NCBI GenBank assembly: GCA_000320545.1 | Contig: ADNK01000910.1 | Span: forward strand, 1-64,000 | Source: Bigelowiella natans CCMP2755 | Taxonomy: Eukaryota; Cercozoa; Chlorarachniophyceae | Length of the DNA stretch: 64,000 bases | Direction: 5' to 3' | Shown: positions 50,010 through 60,922 of the stretch, one piece after another | How positions within the stretch are numbered: the first letter of the stretch is position 1 | Layout: each line of letters starts with the position of its first letter | Program-made: the position numbers and the translations under genes | Notes under the pieces: generated by a model | Seen by the model: the letters and a program-made list of their open reading frames with translations, nothing else | What the model was told of the DNA's origin: nothing | Database searches by the model: none

Positions 50010-51042
50010 ACTACCACCCTTACTATTACTACTGCAACTGCATCTTAAATATTCCCCGCACCTCTGTGTCAATATGGAAGACAATTTCAGCTCTACACGC
50101 TCGATTTCGTGATCATTGCCTCTGCTTGCGTTGTGGCTTGCTAGTTCTCGCCATCTTATGCCGTATCGTCGTCGTCATCATGTTTGCAGGAGTACGTGAG
50201 CAATCTTGGCGACGAAGAGATCCTCTCCACATATAGCAAGCTCGACTTCGTGCAAAAGAGCGACTTCTTTCGCTACCTGATCCTGTTCTACATTGGGGGG
50301 GTGGGTTGGAGAGACGAGTAGCAGTATGTGGATGTGAGAGTTCAGAATTCATGCTTGATCGCGTGCGTCGATGTCCTTCCTGAACGATAGAAGAGAAAGA
50401 TGTTAGCCCAGAACGGTTGAAGCGTCATGGAAATCACTCTTGTCATATAACCCCCCCCCCCCCCTCCCTTCCTTCCTCCCTCCCCCCGAACAGGTATACG
50501 CCGATCACGACGCAGAATGTCTCGTTCCAATCCGCCGTTGGCCGATATCCGGCGGCGCACGGACGAGAATTCTTCTCGGGTTAGAGGCGATAGGCACCAA
50601 AGCGCAGCGAGAAGGGCTCCTGTGGGCGCAGAACCCGCAATACAGCCAATGGACGATGGCTGCTGCCCCTGGCCATCCGATTCTGTGGGGATGCATTTCG
50701 CGCATAACAGCTAAGCTGAAGGCGGTGGATGAGCAGGACCCCGCTGCGATGAGCCGGAGTGATGGCGGTGATCGCTATCGTTACTATGATGGAGGAGGCT
50801 TAAGCAGCCTCGGTGGCAGTGCTGGGAGCGGTGATGGAGATGCTGATAGCACGTTCCTACCACAATGGGTGTCGGAAGGCTGTAAGGCTACTGGGCATGC
50901 GAGCTGTAGGAAAACCATTTATCTCACTGGGCCGGTGAGAGAGAGATGATGATGTTTATGAAGAGAAGAATACAGAGTAATGAACGATGCAACGATGACG
51001 GTGTGATTGCGCCGATGGTGATGGTGATGGTGATGGTTATGG

Positions 51043-51074
<32 letters not shown>

Positions 51075-51624
51075 TGGCAATGAAGAGTGAGATAAGAGCT
51101 CTTCGTTTTAATAGTTTTTAGAAGTTGGTGCAGTAGTTGTGGTAGTAGTTGTTATCGTAGAAATTCTAGAATCTTTTTCTCTGTCACATCTGACAATGGG
51201 ATGAGAATGGTAACTATGATGATTGGAGACGACGACGACGACAATGATAATGATTTCACAATTTATTGGTTCAGGGTCTTTTCAGTGAAACGGTGATAGG
51301 ATATTTGAAGATGTTCGGAGTTGATCCTGAAGAGACAATTGCCGGGCTCTCGATAGGCACGGCACAGATTCTCCCTGTAGATGCTTTCTCATGTGGTCAA
51401 GAACATTCAGGTGATGAATGAATTTAACGAATTAGTGGCACCTCAATATTACAAAAGCATGCAATCCTTTTATTACCATCTTGTGAATAGTGATATGTGT
51501 AATATGTCCCTATCATGTTCTCAAATATTTCTTTTCAGGATCCGATTCCTCTTGCACAAACAAAAATGTCCTCGTAAAACATCATTTTGCGGGAAACTGG
51601 AAGACTGCAGGCCCAGAGACATAA
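48442..51624 (+). CDS. GT32 (OCH1-like) glycosyltransferase, 5' end unresolved
   Basis: The family uses nucleotide sugars with a DXD motif, usually in the Golgi. Catalytic exons: one ending at 49545 (IPRIIHQFDFHP), 49875-49934 (NWRKLNPEYDYVLW), 50190-50300 (KSDFFRYLILFYIGG), 50494-50934 (VYADHDAECLVPI with D-H-D; MAAAPGHPILWG; IYLTGP), 51275-51410 and 51539-51624 (VKHHFAGNWKTAGPET, TAA). This is the expected OCH1 order: IPkiIHQ, W-x-NPeyey-lW, sDl-Ry-lL-GG, D-x-D, PGHP, TGP and a final HH-W. Joins from 49875 on are in phase. The 48442-49545 part is a single long frame rich in Ser, Pro, Glu and Asn; it may be a genuine disordered stem or include unspliced intron. A Gly/Ser/Asp-rich insert sits after the PGHP region. 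It lies head to head with the ATP-grasp gene. Confidence 0.88.
49645..50012. repeat. GA, GAC/GAT and ACT microsatellites
   Basis: GA at about 49645-49692, GAC/GAT at about 49803-49832, CTC/ATC at about 49940-49977 and ACT at about 49978-50011, in GT32 introns. Confidence 0.95.
51018..51073. repeat. GAT/GGT trinucleotide tract
   Basis: GATGGT then GAT repeats in the intron before GT32 exon 51275-51410. This is the last long microsatellite before the repeat-poor right block. Confidence 0.95.
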
Positions 51625-52874
51625 TAATCAATTCATTGCAACTACACCAGCCATCGTCTGTTCTTCGCTCATGTGATTTGCAGTCTCCAAATGTCTACAC
51701 TATTACAAAAACCTTTTCCACTGAAATTCTCTTATGTCTAAATGTGTCTGGATGCTTGTACCGTCTAGCTAGCTAGACTGTCTATATGCAGGGCGAATTT
51801 GTTGAATTCGTTAAAAATAAGTGTGATCTGATAAACAATGCTGAATGGCAAACATTGAAAGTATTTTAAAAGCATTTGCGCATGCACAGCAACAACGACA
51901 TGAAACGCTATGTTAATTTGAAAAGCAGAAATCTCTAGCTCTAGGGATTCCCGACTAAGCACAGCCTAGATATGTGCGTCGGCAATTAGTTGCCTAGATC
52001 TAGTAGATGTCTAGACGTGTCTTAAATCTCGCAAATCAGGTAGCCATTTACAAAAATTGAATCAAAATTTTTGCTATGTCTCGATGTGCCAAGCTAGCTA
52101 GATGAGCTGTGTGTGATCGAACTTGTCAAAGTGTCACAGATGTTAATCACGTCATTCGATCAATCAATCTTGCTAGCTTGGCCTATATTTGCTTCATTTG
52201 CGTCTAGCGCGAGCAAACATGATTTTTTTCCTGCGGCAGATTGGTGTTCAGCATTGCTGCTATCTAGCTATTCACATGATGACTACATTGAACATTCGTA
52301 ATCGACACATCTAGACATGTGGTATATGCATATGTATATTTCTTTTGCAACATGCACGAAACTCTAAAGTGGAACGAGTTATGTATTTCAGCTGAGGTGG
52401 TGATTCAAATAATATCACATCATGGCGAGTATTGTAGCTAATCAAATTTTCAACGTAACATAAAAGGTATTCATAGAGTGAAGCTTTGTGTAAAGGTGAA
52501 TAACCCTATTAGCCTATTTATTAGTCGCCTTGTTGATTGAAATAATATTCAACTAAAATTCCAGTGACTGCGCCTAGAACAAATATTAAATTTTTGAAGA
52601 AAACATAGTTGGAAATGTTATAATGATGCTTCGTGCAAGACAAATGACCTCTATACGGTAGTGATTTTAAGAAATGCTAGGAATACCTAGTGATAAAGTT
52701 GCTGTTGTTGTGTATAACTCTTTAGAAGCTTGGACACCTAATATTTTCACGGCTAGCACAACCAGAGCATTTGCAATGTTTTTATTACCCTCAGACTTAT
52801 GAACTATGAAGCATAATTACAAAAGCAGGTGAATAGATACATGCACCCTATATGTTTTACGTTCGAGTTGAGAG
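51625..52874. other. Convergent intergenic island, CTAG-palindrome rich
   Basis: It lies between the GT32 and membrane-protein 3' ends. CTAGCTAGCTAG (about 51766-51777), AGATCTAGTAGATGTCTAGA-like, GCTAGCTAG and TCTAGACATGT-like stretches recur between 51760 and 52330. AT-rich, non-coding thereafter. Confidence 0.7.
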
Positions 52875-55800
52875 TCAAGATCTAGCAAAGTGGTTACGGC
52901 TTCCATCAAAGAGTCTGCACCCTGCAATAGAATAGATGTGTGAGGCGTTGAATGCGTAATAGTGGCATAATGGGACCTGTAAGCGCTTGTCAATAATCTG
53001 TTTCTTTTTTGAATGATATTGATGCTTGTATTTCTTCGATCGAAGTAGTCTCAGCTTTAACTGAATTCTTGCTAAGGAACGAGCCTGAAGAGCAAATTGT
53101 TCATTTGTTGCTGACCCATACCATATTGACCTTCCAAGGACATAGCCTGCGGAAAATATATGGTACATTTCGAACTAAGGGTTCATTGCAAGAAGGTTAG
53201 AATTAATCCTACCAATAGAAACCAAAAACCCTGCAACCGTTGCCACAGTCACGGCACTGAATTCCCCTTCAAGGAGTAAACCTGGCAGAACCGATTTCGA
53301 AACAAAATTGAACGTTACTCGGAAGTTGAATAAAAATTTCCTCCGTACCAATAAGAACGTAAAGAACAAGCCCTAAGAGGAAGATCGTCACATACGATGT
53401 GTATATCGTAATCCTTGTCTTGAACTGCGACCTTCATTATATTCACGGGAGGAAAAAGTGTGTAATATCCTCTTTCAATTTACCCTACGGCTATTCTACC
53501 CGAGATTCAGAAGTAGCCTCCGGAATTCTATCCAAGCAATAACATTCTGCCATCAAAGTGGTTATAATCTGAATATGAGCCAGAATTGTTTTGAAGACCT
53601 GTGGCCAGGCCATATCAACGAAGATATCGAGAGGGCAACGATCGATATACAGAGGGGTGTCATTGTCTATCAGTGCTGATTGAGGACTTTATTTAAGAAT
53701 TTTCTCCCTCAAGATGTATATAATCAATCTAAGATCTTAATGTACCTCCCGCAGCCTGGATCACATTTGCCCGTCTCTGATAATCAATTCTGCCAACATC
53801 GATGAAGACAAGCGCCGTATCGAAGTAGAAGGCGGTTAACATCCATCCACATAAGAGCTAATTAAAGTCGCCAAAGTACACATATTGTGAAATTTTTATT
53901 CACAGACTAAGAATGAACCTGAAATGACCTGCACAATAGTACTGGAGGTCCGAGAGCCAAAATCTGTATCTGTTGCAGCGCCGACTACTATTGGAATTGC
54001 CGCTGCATTCGCCCCAAATAAGTCATGCACAGTCGAAAGCAAAGTGAACAAATATTCTAAACCTTGCAATAAGGCCAGAGAGTGGATAATATTTCGATTG
54101 AGTCCTTTATTGGTCCCTTTCAGAGAATACACGACCTACATGTACATTGATGATGAAATTAAGGCTTTCGGAGAACAAGAAATACCTTACCAGCCGATTA
54201 GCAATTGGTAGTACAGGAACTTTGACCATTCCACAACATTCACCGCGCACAATAGTCTTCCCGTACTTTCAATGATTTATAAGTCACGAATATATTCGTT
54301 AGCAGTCAGATTCCATAAGGGTTACCTGGAGGTTGTGATTATCCTGTGTCTCCTTCATGTTATGAGCTGGTTGCTGTTGCACTTCCCTCATCAGATAAGG
54401 ACTAAGCGAGGTATTTTCATTCCTGTTACGTTTGCTAGTGCTTGGCGTAGGAAGTGATAGGCTCTTTTTTTCTTCTTTCTCCATATCGTTTCCATCTGGT
54501 TATAATTTGTTCAGAGTCACATAACTAGCACATATTCCAAGTAGTGAGGAGATACCGAGGTCCAAATTTCTATAAAAATCCAATATTTCTTTCATGAGGT
54601 CACAATGTACATTTGCGATGCCCTAAGTTAGTCGTGGTTCGTCAGGGTGAAAGTAATGGTGGGAAAGCGTAGAATTAAGATAACCTCTTCGTATACGTCT
54701 TTGTGCAAGTGGAAGCAAAGGTCGTCAATTTCAATACCTTGTAAGTAATTCCTTAGCTCAATATTGAAATCCTTGATCTGAATTAGTCAACCCTCTTTGT
54801 CGGCTGTGTATCGAAGCTGACTATGAGTCTGTTCAATATCCAGCTGGAATATTTTGGATATGAATAAAGAATAATTAGAAAAAATCAATAAATAATCAAT
54901 TTTTATTGTTTGTAGTACGTATCTCCAGCTTCTTAATTCAATCGAAGAAAATGTTTCTCGAGAAACCTTTCACGTAATTAAATGTACCGGAACTTTATGT
55001 GGAGATCGGTTGTTTCAATTTCCAAATGCTTTACCGTAGTTTTGCTCAACCACTGAAGGGTTGCATCATCTAAAATGGCATACTTTGTCGCAACCTTCAA
55101 TATATGAGGAGAATCTTCTTAATGTTCCCAGCTAGGTTAGTAAATAAGAATATTGTCGTACCATGAGTTTATGTGTGAAGTACAAGCAAACGGGTATAAT
55201 GAAAAATAATGGCTCAGGTGGATCTGGGTCGGTGGCATAAAGTCCAATCAAAATCCTAGATATTCGAACATCGCAGGGTTCAACATATTGACACAGAAAG
55301 TAACTGCAACTATGTGCTAACCATACTGCAGTTGCTGCAAAAAGCTGAATGAGGAAGGTCTGTGGAAAAGAAAATTATTTATGATGGATATACAACCAAA
55401 GAGAGAATAGTTAAGCATTTGTAATCAGTAAAGTAAGCAATACATCATGTTAACTCACCCCCACATTGAGGCGATTATCAAATCTTGGAATAAAGCAGAG
55501 GTTCTTCAACATATTTTCCCCATCAACAAGATAGGCAACGGGGATTGTTGCAGGGAACAAAGCATGGTAAAAGAAGAATCGCAAAAAGACAGATGTAGAG
55601 AACGTTTCAATCCCTTCGCTCACTTTGATATTCCTTATCGTGCTCCCTAATTACAAATGTTGTGATGGCCCACTACATCCTCGGACGATTCAATAGAAAT
55701 TACTCATGGAATCCACATGGGATGGTTTGTGCGAGGCTGCCCTTGATGATCTCCTCGATCTCTCCTCATATAATCCTGGTTCATCCCCCGGCTCATCTTC

Positions 55801-55926
55801 AGCATCAGGAGACTCCTCCACGAGAGCCTGCATCTTTTGATTTTCGTCATCGATGTTTTCCCTTGTCTGCTGAATCACTAACTGTCCATTCGAACAGCCA
55901 TTGCAAAATGAAAATATGACAAACAT
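52875..55926 (-). CDS. Multi-pass membrane protein of unknown family
   Basis: The first exon 55926-55704 encodes an acidic, Arg/Ser-rich N-terminus (EDEPGDEPGLYEE). It joins in phase to 55646-55459 (FFFYHALFPATIPVAYLV, then NLCFIPRFDNRLNVG) and to a third exon starting near 55358 (TFLIQLFAATAVWLAHSCSY, then LFFIIPVCLYFTHKLM). A charged loop follows over many small exons (LDIEQTHSQLRYTADKE; IKDFNIELRNYLQ; DDLCFHLHKDVYEE; an exon with SLSLPTPSTSKRNRNEN). More hydrophobic exons come near 54200-53200 (LLCGWMLTAFYFDTALVF; FSAVTVATVAGFLVSIG). The last exon starts near 53160 (SIWYGSATNEQFALQARS) and a frame closes at 52875. At least five membrane segments with a long internal loop suggest a channel, transporter or receptor-like protein, but no family was recognised. 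The middle joins are approximate. Confidence 0.6.
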
Positions 55927-57605
55927 TCAATTTAGTGAATCTGTTTCGAAGACATGATCGTGTTTTCTGATTTCAACGTGATTCTTTTACTCATACTCTT
56001 GTGTTTCCTCGACTTCTTGTTTGTACGGTTGCTTTAGAATTGGCAGGAGACTTCACATCCCCGCTGCTGTGCACATAAGTCTAAGATCAAAGCGCAAAAA
56101 CGGTTTCAATTTTCTTCTACCGCGAATTTCTGTGAGGGCGAAAGTGCCGTTGAGGATTATGAAGAACTTCAATCGTTGATTCGCTCTGGTCATCAGCTCC
56201 CTTTCTAGAACCACCGGGCATCGCGGTCTCCATTCAATTTTGTCCCAAAGTCATTGCTCACGATCGCCTTGATCTTGGTGCTGCGACATGATTTGGCACC
56301 CGATCACTCATTTTGTGGAAGACACCACGTGATTGATGAGCAAAACACGTAAAACTGCATGCGTTTCCAGGCCGTTTTCGATCTGTTGTTGTCATTTAGG
56401 TAGCGATTTAGCGCGTGCGACAAGCACAACAACTGGTTCACCAATCGTTCGGCGCGTGGCGGCAATCAAAAGAGAGACAATCAATGGACCAATCACTTGA
56501 TGGGATGTGGAAATGAACGCGCACCAATGAACACGAATCCATCAATTGATCAACACTACTAGCTAGCTAGACTCATTGGGGGCGTCCAGCTAGCCAGCAC
56601 AACAAACATCGAAGTGAAAGCAAACCAACCAACCACTCACTCACATCACACCTGTCAACTCGAGTTCACAGCCACGTGGTTTCTGCTGCGCACTTGTTGA
56701 GTGCGAGCAGGCACATTGCTTTGCTAGTTTGGTCATTGGCCAGTGCCAGAGTGTTCACTTCCAGACGTGCAAACCAGCAAATCCAGAAATCACGATGTTG
56801 GCGACGAAGTTGAACAGGCCAGCACGTGCCGATTCGTGAAGTTTCGTGCTGTTTCACTGATCGGTCACCTCTGGAGAGCTGACCACTCTAGCACTCCCCC
56901 TCTTTCCAACAGACCCGTCCTAGCATGCACCATTGGACTGGACTAGCAGACACAATACAACTTTCAGACTGCCAGTGCTGGCAGTGGAACACACCAGCAC
57001 GTCTAGCTAGCTAGACATGCATCCGATCTCCAGATCTAGACACGCTAGCACGTGGACTGCTCAGTGCTTCAGGTGCACCAGTGCATTCCAGCAATGCTCA
57101 CGCGCGCCCATCTCTAGACCTAGCCTTGATCAGCAAGCTAGCAAGCATCAATCATTGTGTGTGCATCCATGGATTCATCGACTTTGTGGTTCTTCATGGC
57201 TAGTTGGCACCCATGTGCCCACAAGCAATTCTCAGGTCCAATTTTCAAGGAAGCGGCAACAGGCGTGTCCCATGTCTTGATGTCGATGGTAGTTTCAACA
57301 TGAATGAAACGTTCATGAGTTCATGACCACAAATTCCTGCACTTGATTTGTCAATCATTTTGCAAGACGAGATCACTGAATTTGATGTTTTTTTTAACAT
57401 TTCATCTCTTGCCGACTCACCATCATCAAAAGCATCAAGTGATAAAATATTTCAAAAGATTACATGTTTGCATCAAACTCAATTCACGCAAATATATCTT
57501 TAAGTGATCGACGTTTCTTTGAGTCATCATTCTCTCAATGATAAGGTCAAAATTTATATTTTTGTTTTGTTTTTCATTGTTCATTTTTGCAGTTCTTCCA
57601 GCATT
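55927..57605. other. Intergenic region with palindrome island downstream of RasGAP gene
   Basis: CTAGCTAGCTAGAC, CAGCTAGCCAGC, GTCTAGCTAGCTAGACATGC-like and GCTAGCACG motifs recur from about 56560 to 57150. Small frames on both strands are unsupported. Confidence 0.6.
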
Positions 57606-60600
57606 TCAAGGAGAAATTGCTCTGATTGTGGCATTTCGAGTTCCACTGAAAGAGGTTCTTTTCTCAACACGAGTGCTCTTTCGGAAGAGATCAAGTTTTT
57701 TGGTTGATGCAACAGAATGGCTTCTCTTCTCAACTTTGACATCATCACGTCCAATCGCACCTGGATGTCGAAACTCAGCAACAAATCGTAGGTATTGTGC
57801 CAGAGCACTAGCCTCTGTGCGGACAGGAGCTGGCATCCTAACTTCCCACCCTTGCCAGGGTTGCAAAAGAGATTTTTTCCTTTGTGATTCACAGGAGTCT
57901 CTTTTCATTCTTCTTTCAAAACCCAAATTACCATTTTTCTTGGACACCGGGAAAATCTTTCTAAATGGGAGACCAAGGCGCCAAAATGGTACGAATCTCT
58001 CTGAAGATTGTCCATCCCTTTCAGATTTATCGAGGATTTCGTGATCTGGCATGAAAGCACGTTGCTTCCCACTTGTGCACCCATTCTGATTCCACCTTGC
58101 AGCTGGAGTAGGAGGTGGTGGTGGGGGTGGTGGCAGAACAAAACACAGTGTATTTTGCCCTTTCGGTGTTGGGGGAGGGGGGGGTGGGGATGTAATTCTT
58201 CGTGTGCAGACTGCTCTTCCCATTTGGTACACATGAAGTTGAAGGCCAGTTTGCTTTCTTGAACTTACAAATGAGCTTTCCAGGTTGTGCATGGTAAGAG
58301 CTTGATTGATTTGCAAGTTTTTAATCTCATCTTGTGCATAGCATGGGGACAAGAAGGTATTTTTTACCGATTTTCTTACTTCCTTCGAATGTGTAGGCGG
58401 TAATGAAGGTTTTGCGCCTAAGGATGTTGCAGGCATACTTGGAATAGGCACCTGTGATTGCCAGAAATTCTCCATGGTCATGGCAGGAATCATGATAGGC
58501 TGAGAAGATGATCTTTGCCGCCTCACACGAAGACCAGGATCTGATTTGTCCTGTTTCCTTCTAGAACATCTCTCTGCAAATTGGGGAGACAATGCTCTAA
58601 AGTCTGGCGAGCAACTTGGGCTTGGGATACGCATGTGGTTGTGATTACCGACTATGCTTACACTCCTCTGAACAGATTTGTTAGGCGACACCTCATTAGA
58701 TGGGATGGGTCTTTCAAAATGTGAGTGAGCACTCAATTCTGAAGGTGCTCTAAATAATTTGGATGATGGGTCTTTATTTTGTGCTGCGTACGCTTTTCTT
58801 GGCGGAGGTGGGGGAGGAATTCTTCTAAAACGTAAAAGATTCCTTTTTTGGATGAGCTCTCCAGTTATACTAGCATCGGTGACCCCCTTTGTATGGTTTG
58901 ATATCACGGATACCAATCTGGGGGATGTAATCACTTGACACACGAATCTCTGTATATGAGTAATGGTCTAGCAGTTCATTTTGAAAAAGGAGTGTTAAAT
59001 ATATAATCCGACATTATACATGTATTTGATGTACCGGAACAGCCCAATTGTTGAGGTAAATGAAGTTTCTCTCCTTTTTCCTATCAAAGGGAACACCTGG
59101 GAAAAAATATTAATCTAGACCCAACTTTCTGTCTCAGACCTTGTCTTACCATTTGCAACTTTTTGAATAACTTTGCTAAGCAATATGAGATTCCTGTTTG
59201 TTTAGTTTAAGCTTATGGACAGAATAGGTGTGCAGTGCACAATAATCTTCCAAACCTTCTCGGTCGAACCGGTGCAGACTTAGCCTAGGTCGAAATTATT
59301 AATGTTAAAGTACGATACTACTTCATCGTTATTACTAGTAGTTAACCTTTTCTATAAGGAAGGGACATACAATTCTGCAAAATATGAACGAAGATATGAA
59401 GGAGAGGCTTGAAGTCTGATGTTTTACAAAATAGAAATTCTCAAGTTTTATAAGTATATGCATCTAAAAGCACTCGCCTCAGGAACTCGAGCTTTTATAA
59501 TTCCATGGTACAACATTTTTATCCATTGAATAAGGTCTGCTGACATCTGAGAATCTGGTATAACAGCGTAGGTTAGGATGGCTATTGGTCATTGGTTATG
59601 TAAACATATTTAAACCTATAATGGCAAAAACAAAGCGCTGGGCCCATTTCTGTAGCGACATAGAGTTCCTTTTCACCACTGCTTTGACATTCTGGGATAA
59701 CATATCGAATAATCGGGAGTATATAACATATACGATATCGTATAAATTACAGCAATGGCATCTGATCGCATCCGAATTCTTTCTGGTACGACTTCGAAAT
59801 CAACCTTTTCAAACAATCACATCACGTAAGCCTCTATGCATCCATACATAAATCCACCAGTGAAAACTTACAGTGGAGTTCAAAAGATCCTGACTTAACG
59901 GCGACATTGCGCAAAAAAATGCAGCAGATGAATCTTTTCCGATGTTTACGATTAATTTATTTACCACTGTATTGTCCCTGTTTATTTTTGGAATTTAACC
60001 ATAAATCAACATGTGTCGTTCTACATTAAACCTGAGGAGTGTTGTAGGATCTGAGGTGCGTATGGCACATTCAAGCCATAGGATATATCGCAAAAGATTG
60101 GTAGTTGCATTGGCGTAATCAAATATTTTACAGATTGCTTTAATTATGGGATCCTTGTTAAGAGAATATCATGGACAAATCATTAATTCAACGAATCAAA
60201 TTGTATCTATCTGAATAGATTGGGAGGCACACAGACCGGTACAAGAGCTCCCTCCTTTGAGCACACCATGATAACAGTTCTCAGGCTTTGCTCTTCAAAT
60301 GTCATAGATTCGACTATTTTCTGTGCCCATTGAAGCTTCACCATCACATGTACTCGAAACCGATGCCTGTATCCATTACAAAGATGAGCTCCACCAGCTC
60401 ATGCTGGATGATCTTCTCACCTCGATCACGAACAAAAGCCTTTGCGAAGCATTTAGGAAGATGTGGCACCAAGTTCAAAATAGTTCTACTAATACTAAAA
60501 ATGGCATTAATTTCTCACATGCGACGTCATCTTCTCCTTGTCACAGAGAAAAGAATCCCGTCGTTTTAAGGTCAATTAAATGTAGGCAGTTTATCTCGGA

Positions 60601-60723
60601 AGTCTTACCTGGATCCAAAAAACGAATCCCGAGTATGGGAAGATCCATTCGGGGGATGTAAGATGTCGTTTGTCTGATTTGCTGGCGTATTTTCATTAAG
60701 TAAACTATGAAGGAAACGGCAAG
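57606..60723 (-). CDS. RasGAP-domain protein with long proline-rich C-terminal exon
   Basis: RasGAPs speed GTP hydrolysis by Ras-type GTPases. In-phase exons: 60366-60237, 60153-60032 (ending TLL), 59977-59872, 59804-59751, 59691-59616, 59554-59487, 59415-59347 (SSFIFCRIVCPFLIEK, the FLR-type motif), 59278-59256 (a 23-base micro-exon), 59193-59150 (NLILLSKVIQKVANG), 59096-59035 and 58949-57606 (447 codons plus stop). The arginine finger lies in LLRDNTVVNK, with the Arg codon split by the intron 60031-59978. The large last exon encodes a disordered tail with several runs of 6-10 prolines, Ser/Arg-rich patches and a terminal basic segment; such tails often bind SH3, WW or profilin. A further 5' exon is likely at 60723-60609; the exon after it and the start codon are not resolved. 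It is divergent from the myosin gene. Confidence 0.85.
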
Positions 60724-60922
60724 CTGAAAGGCGGTTGCGACATTACTTAATCAATACAATATAACCTTTTGGGCTCAACAGTCGGATCTGAACTGATTTG
60801 TCTTAACCCAAGTCTGTCAGCGAGAAATGGTGAACATGAATTTCTGATCAGAATGTGGCCATAGCAGTGAAAATTATGACTAACAATTGTATTCTGAGAG
60901 CCAACATTGAATCAATTAGGCG
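60724..60922. promoter_or_regulatory. Short divergent region between RasGAP and myosin
   Basis: At most about 200 bases separate the last supported RasGAP exon and the myosin ATG at 60923. It probably also holds the RasGAP start. Confidence 0.35.

Noticed and set aside
53924-54211. 95-codon plus frame
   Set aside because: Antisense to hydrophobic exons of the minus-strand membrane protein.
60288-60661. Two plus-strand frames of about 93 and 112 codons that could be a myosin 5' exon
   Set aside because: No phase-consistent join to 60923 exists, and the minus strand here has a 43-codon RasGAP exon (60366-60237) that joins in phase to the GAP domain.
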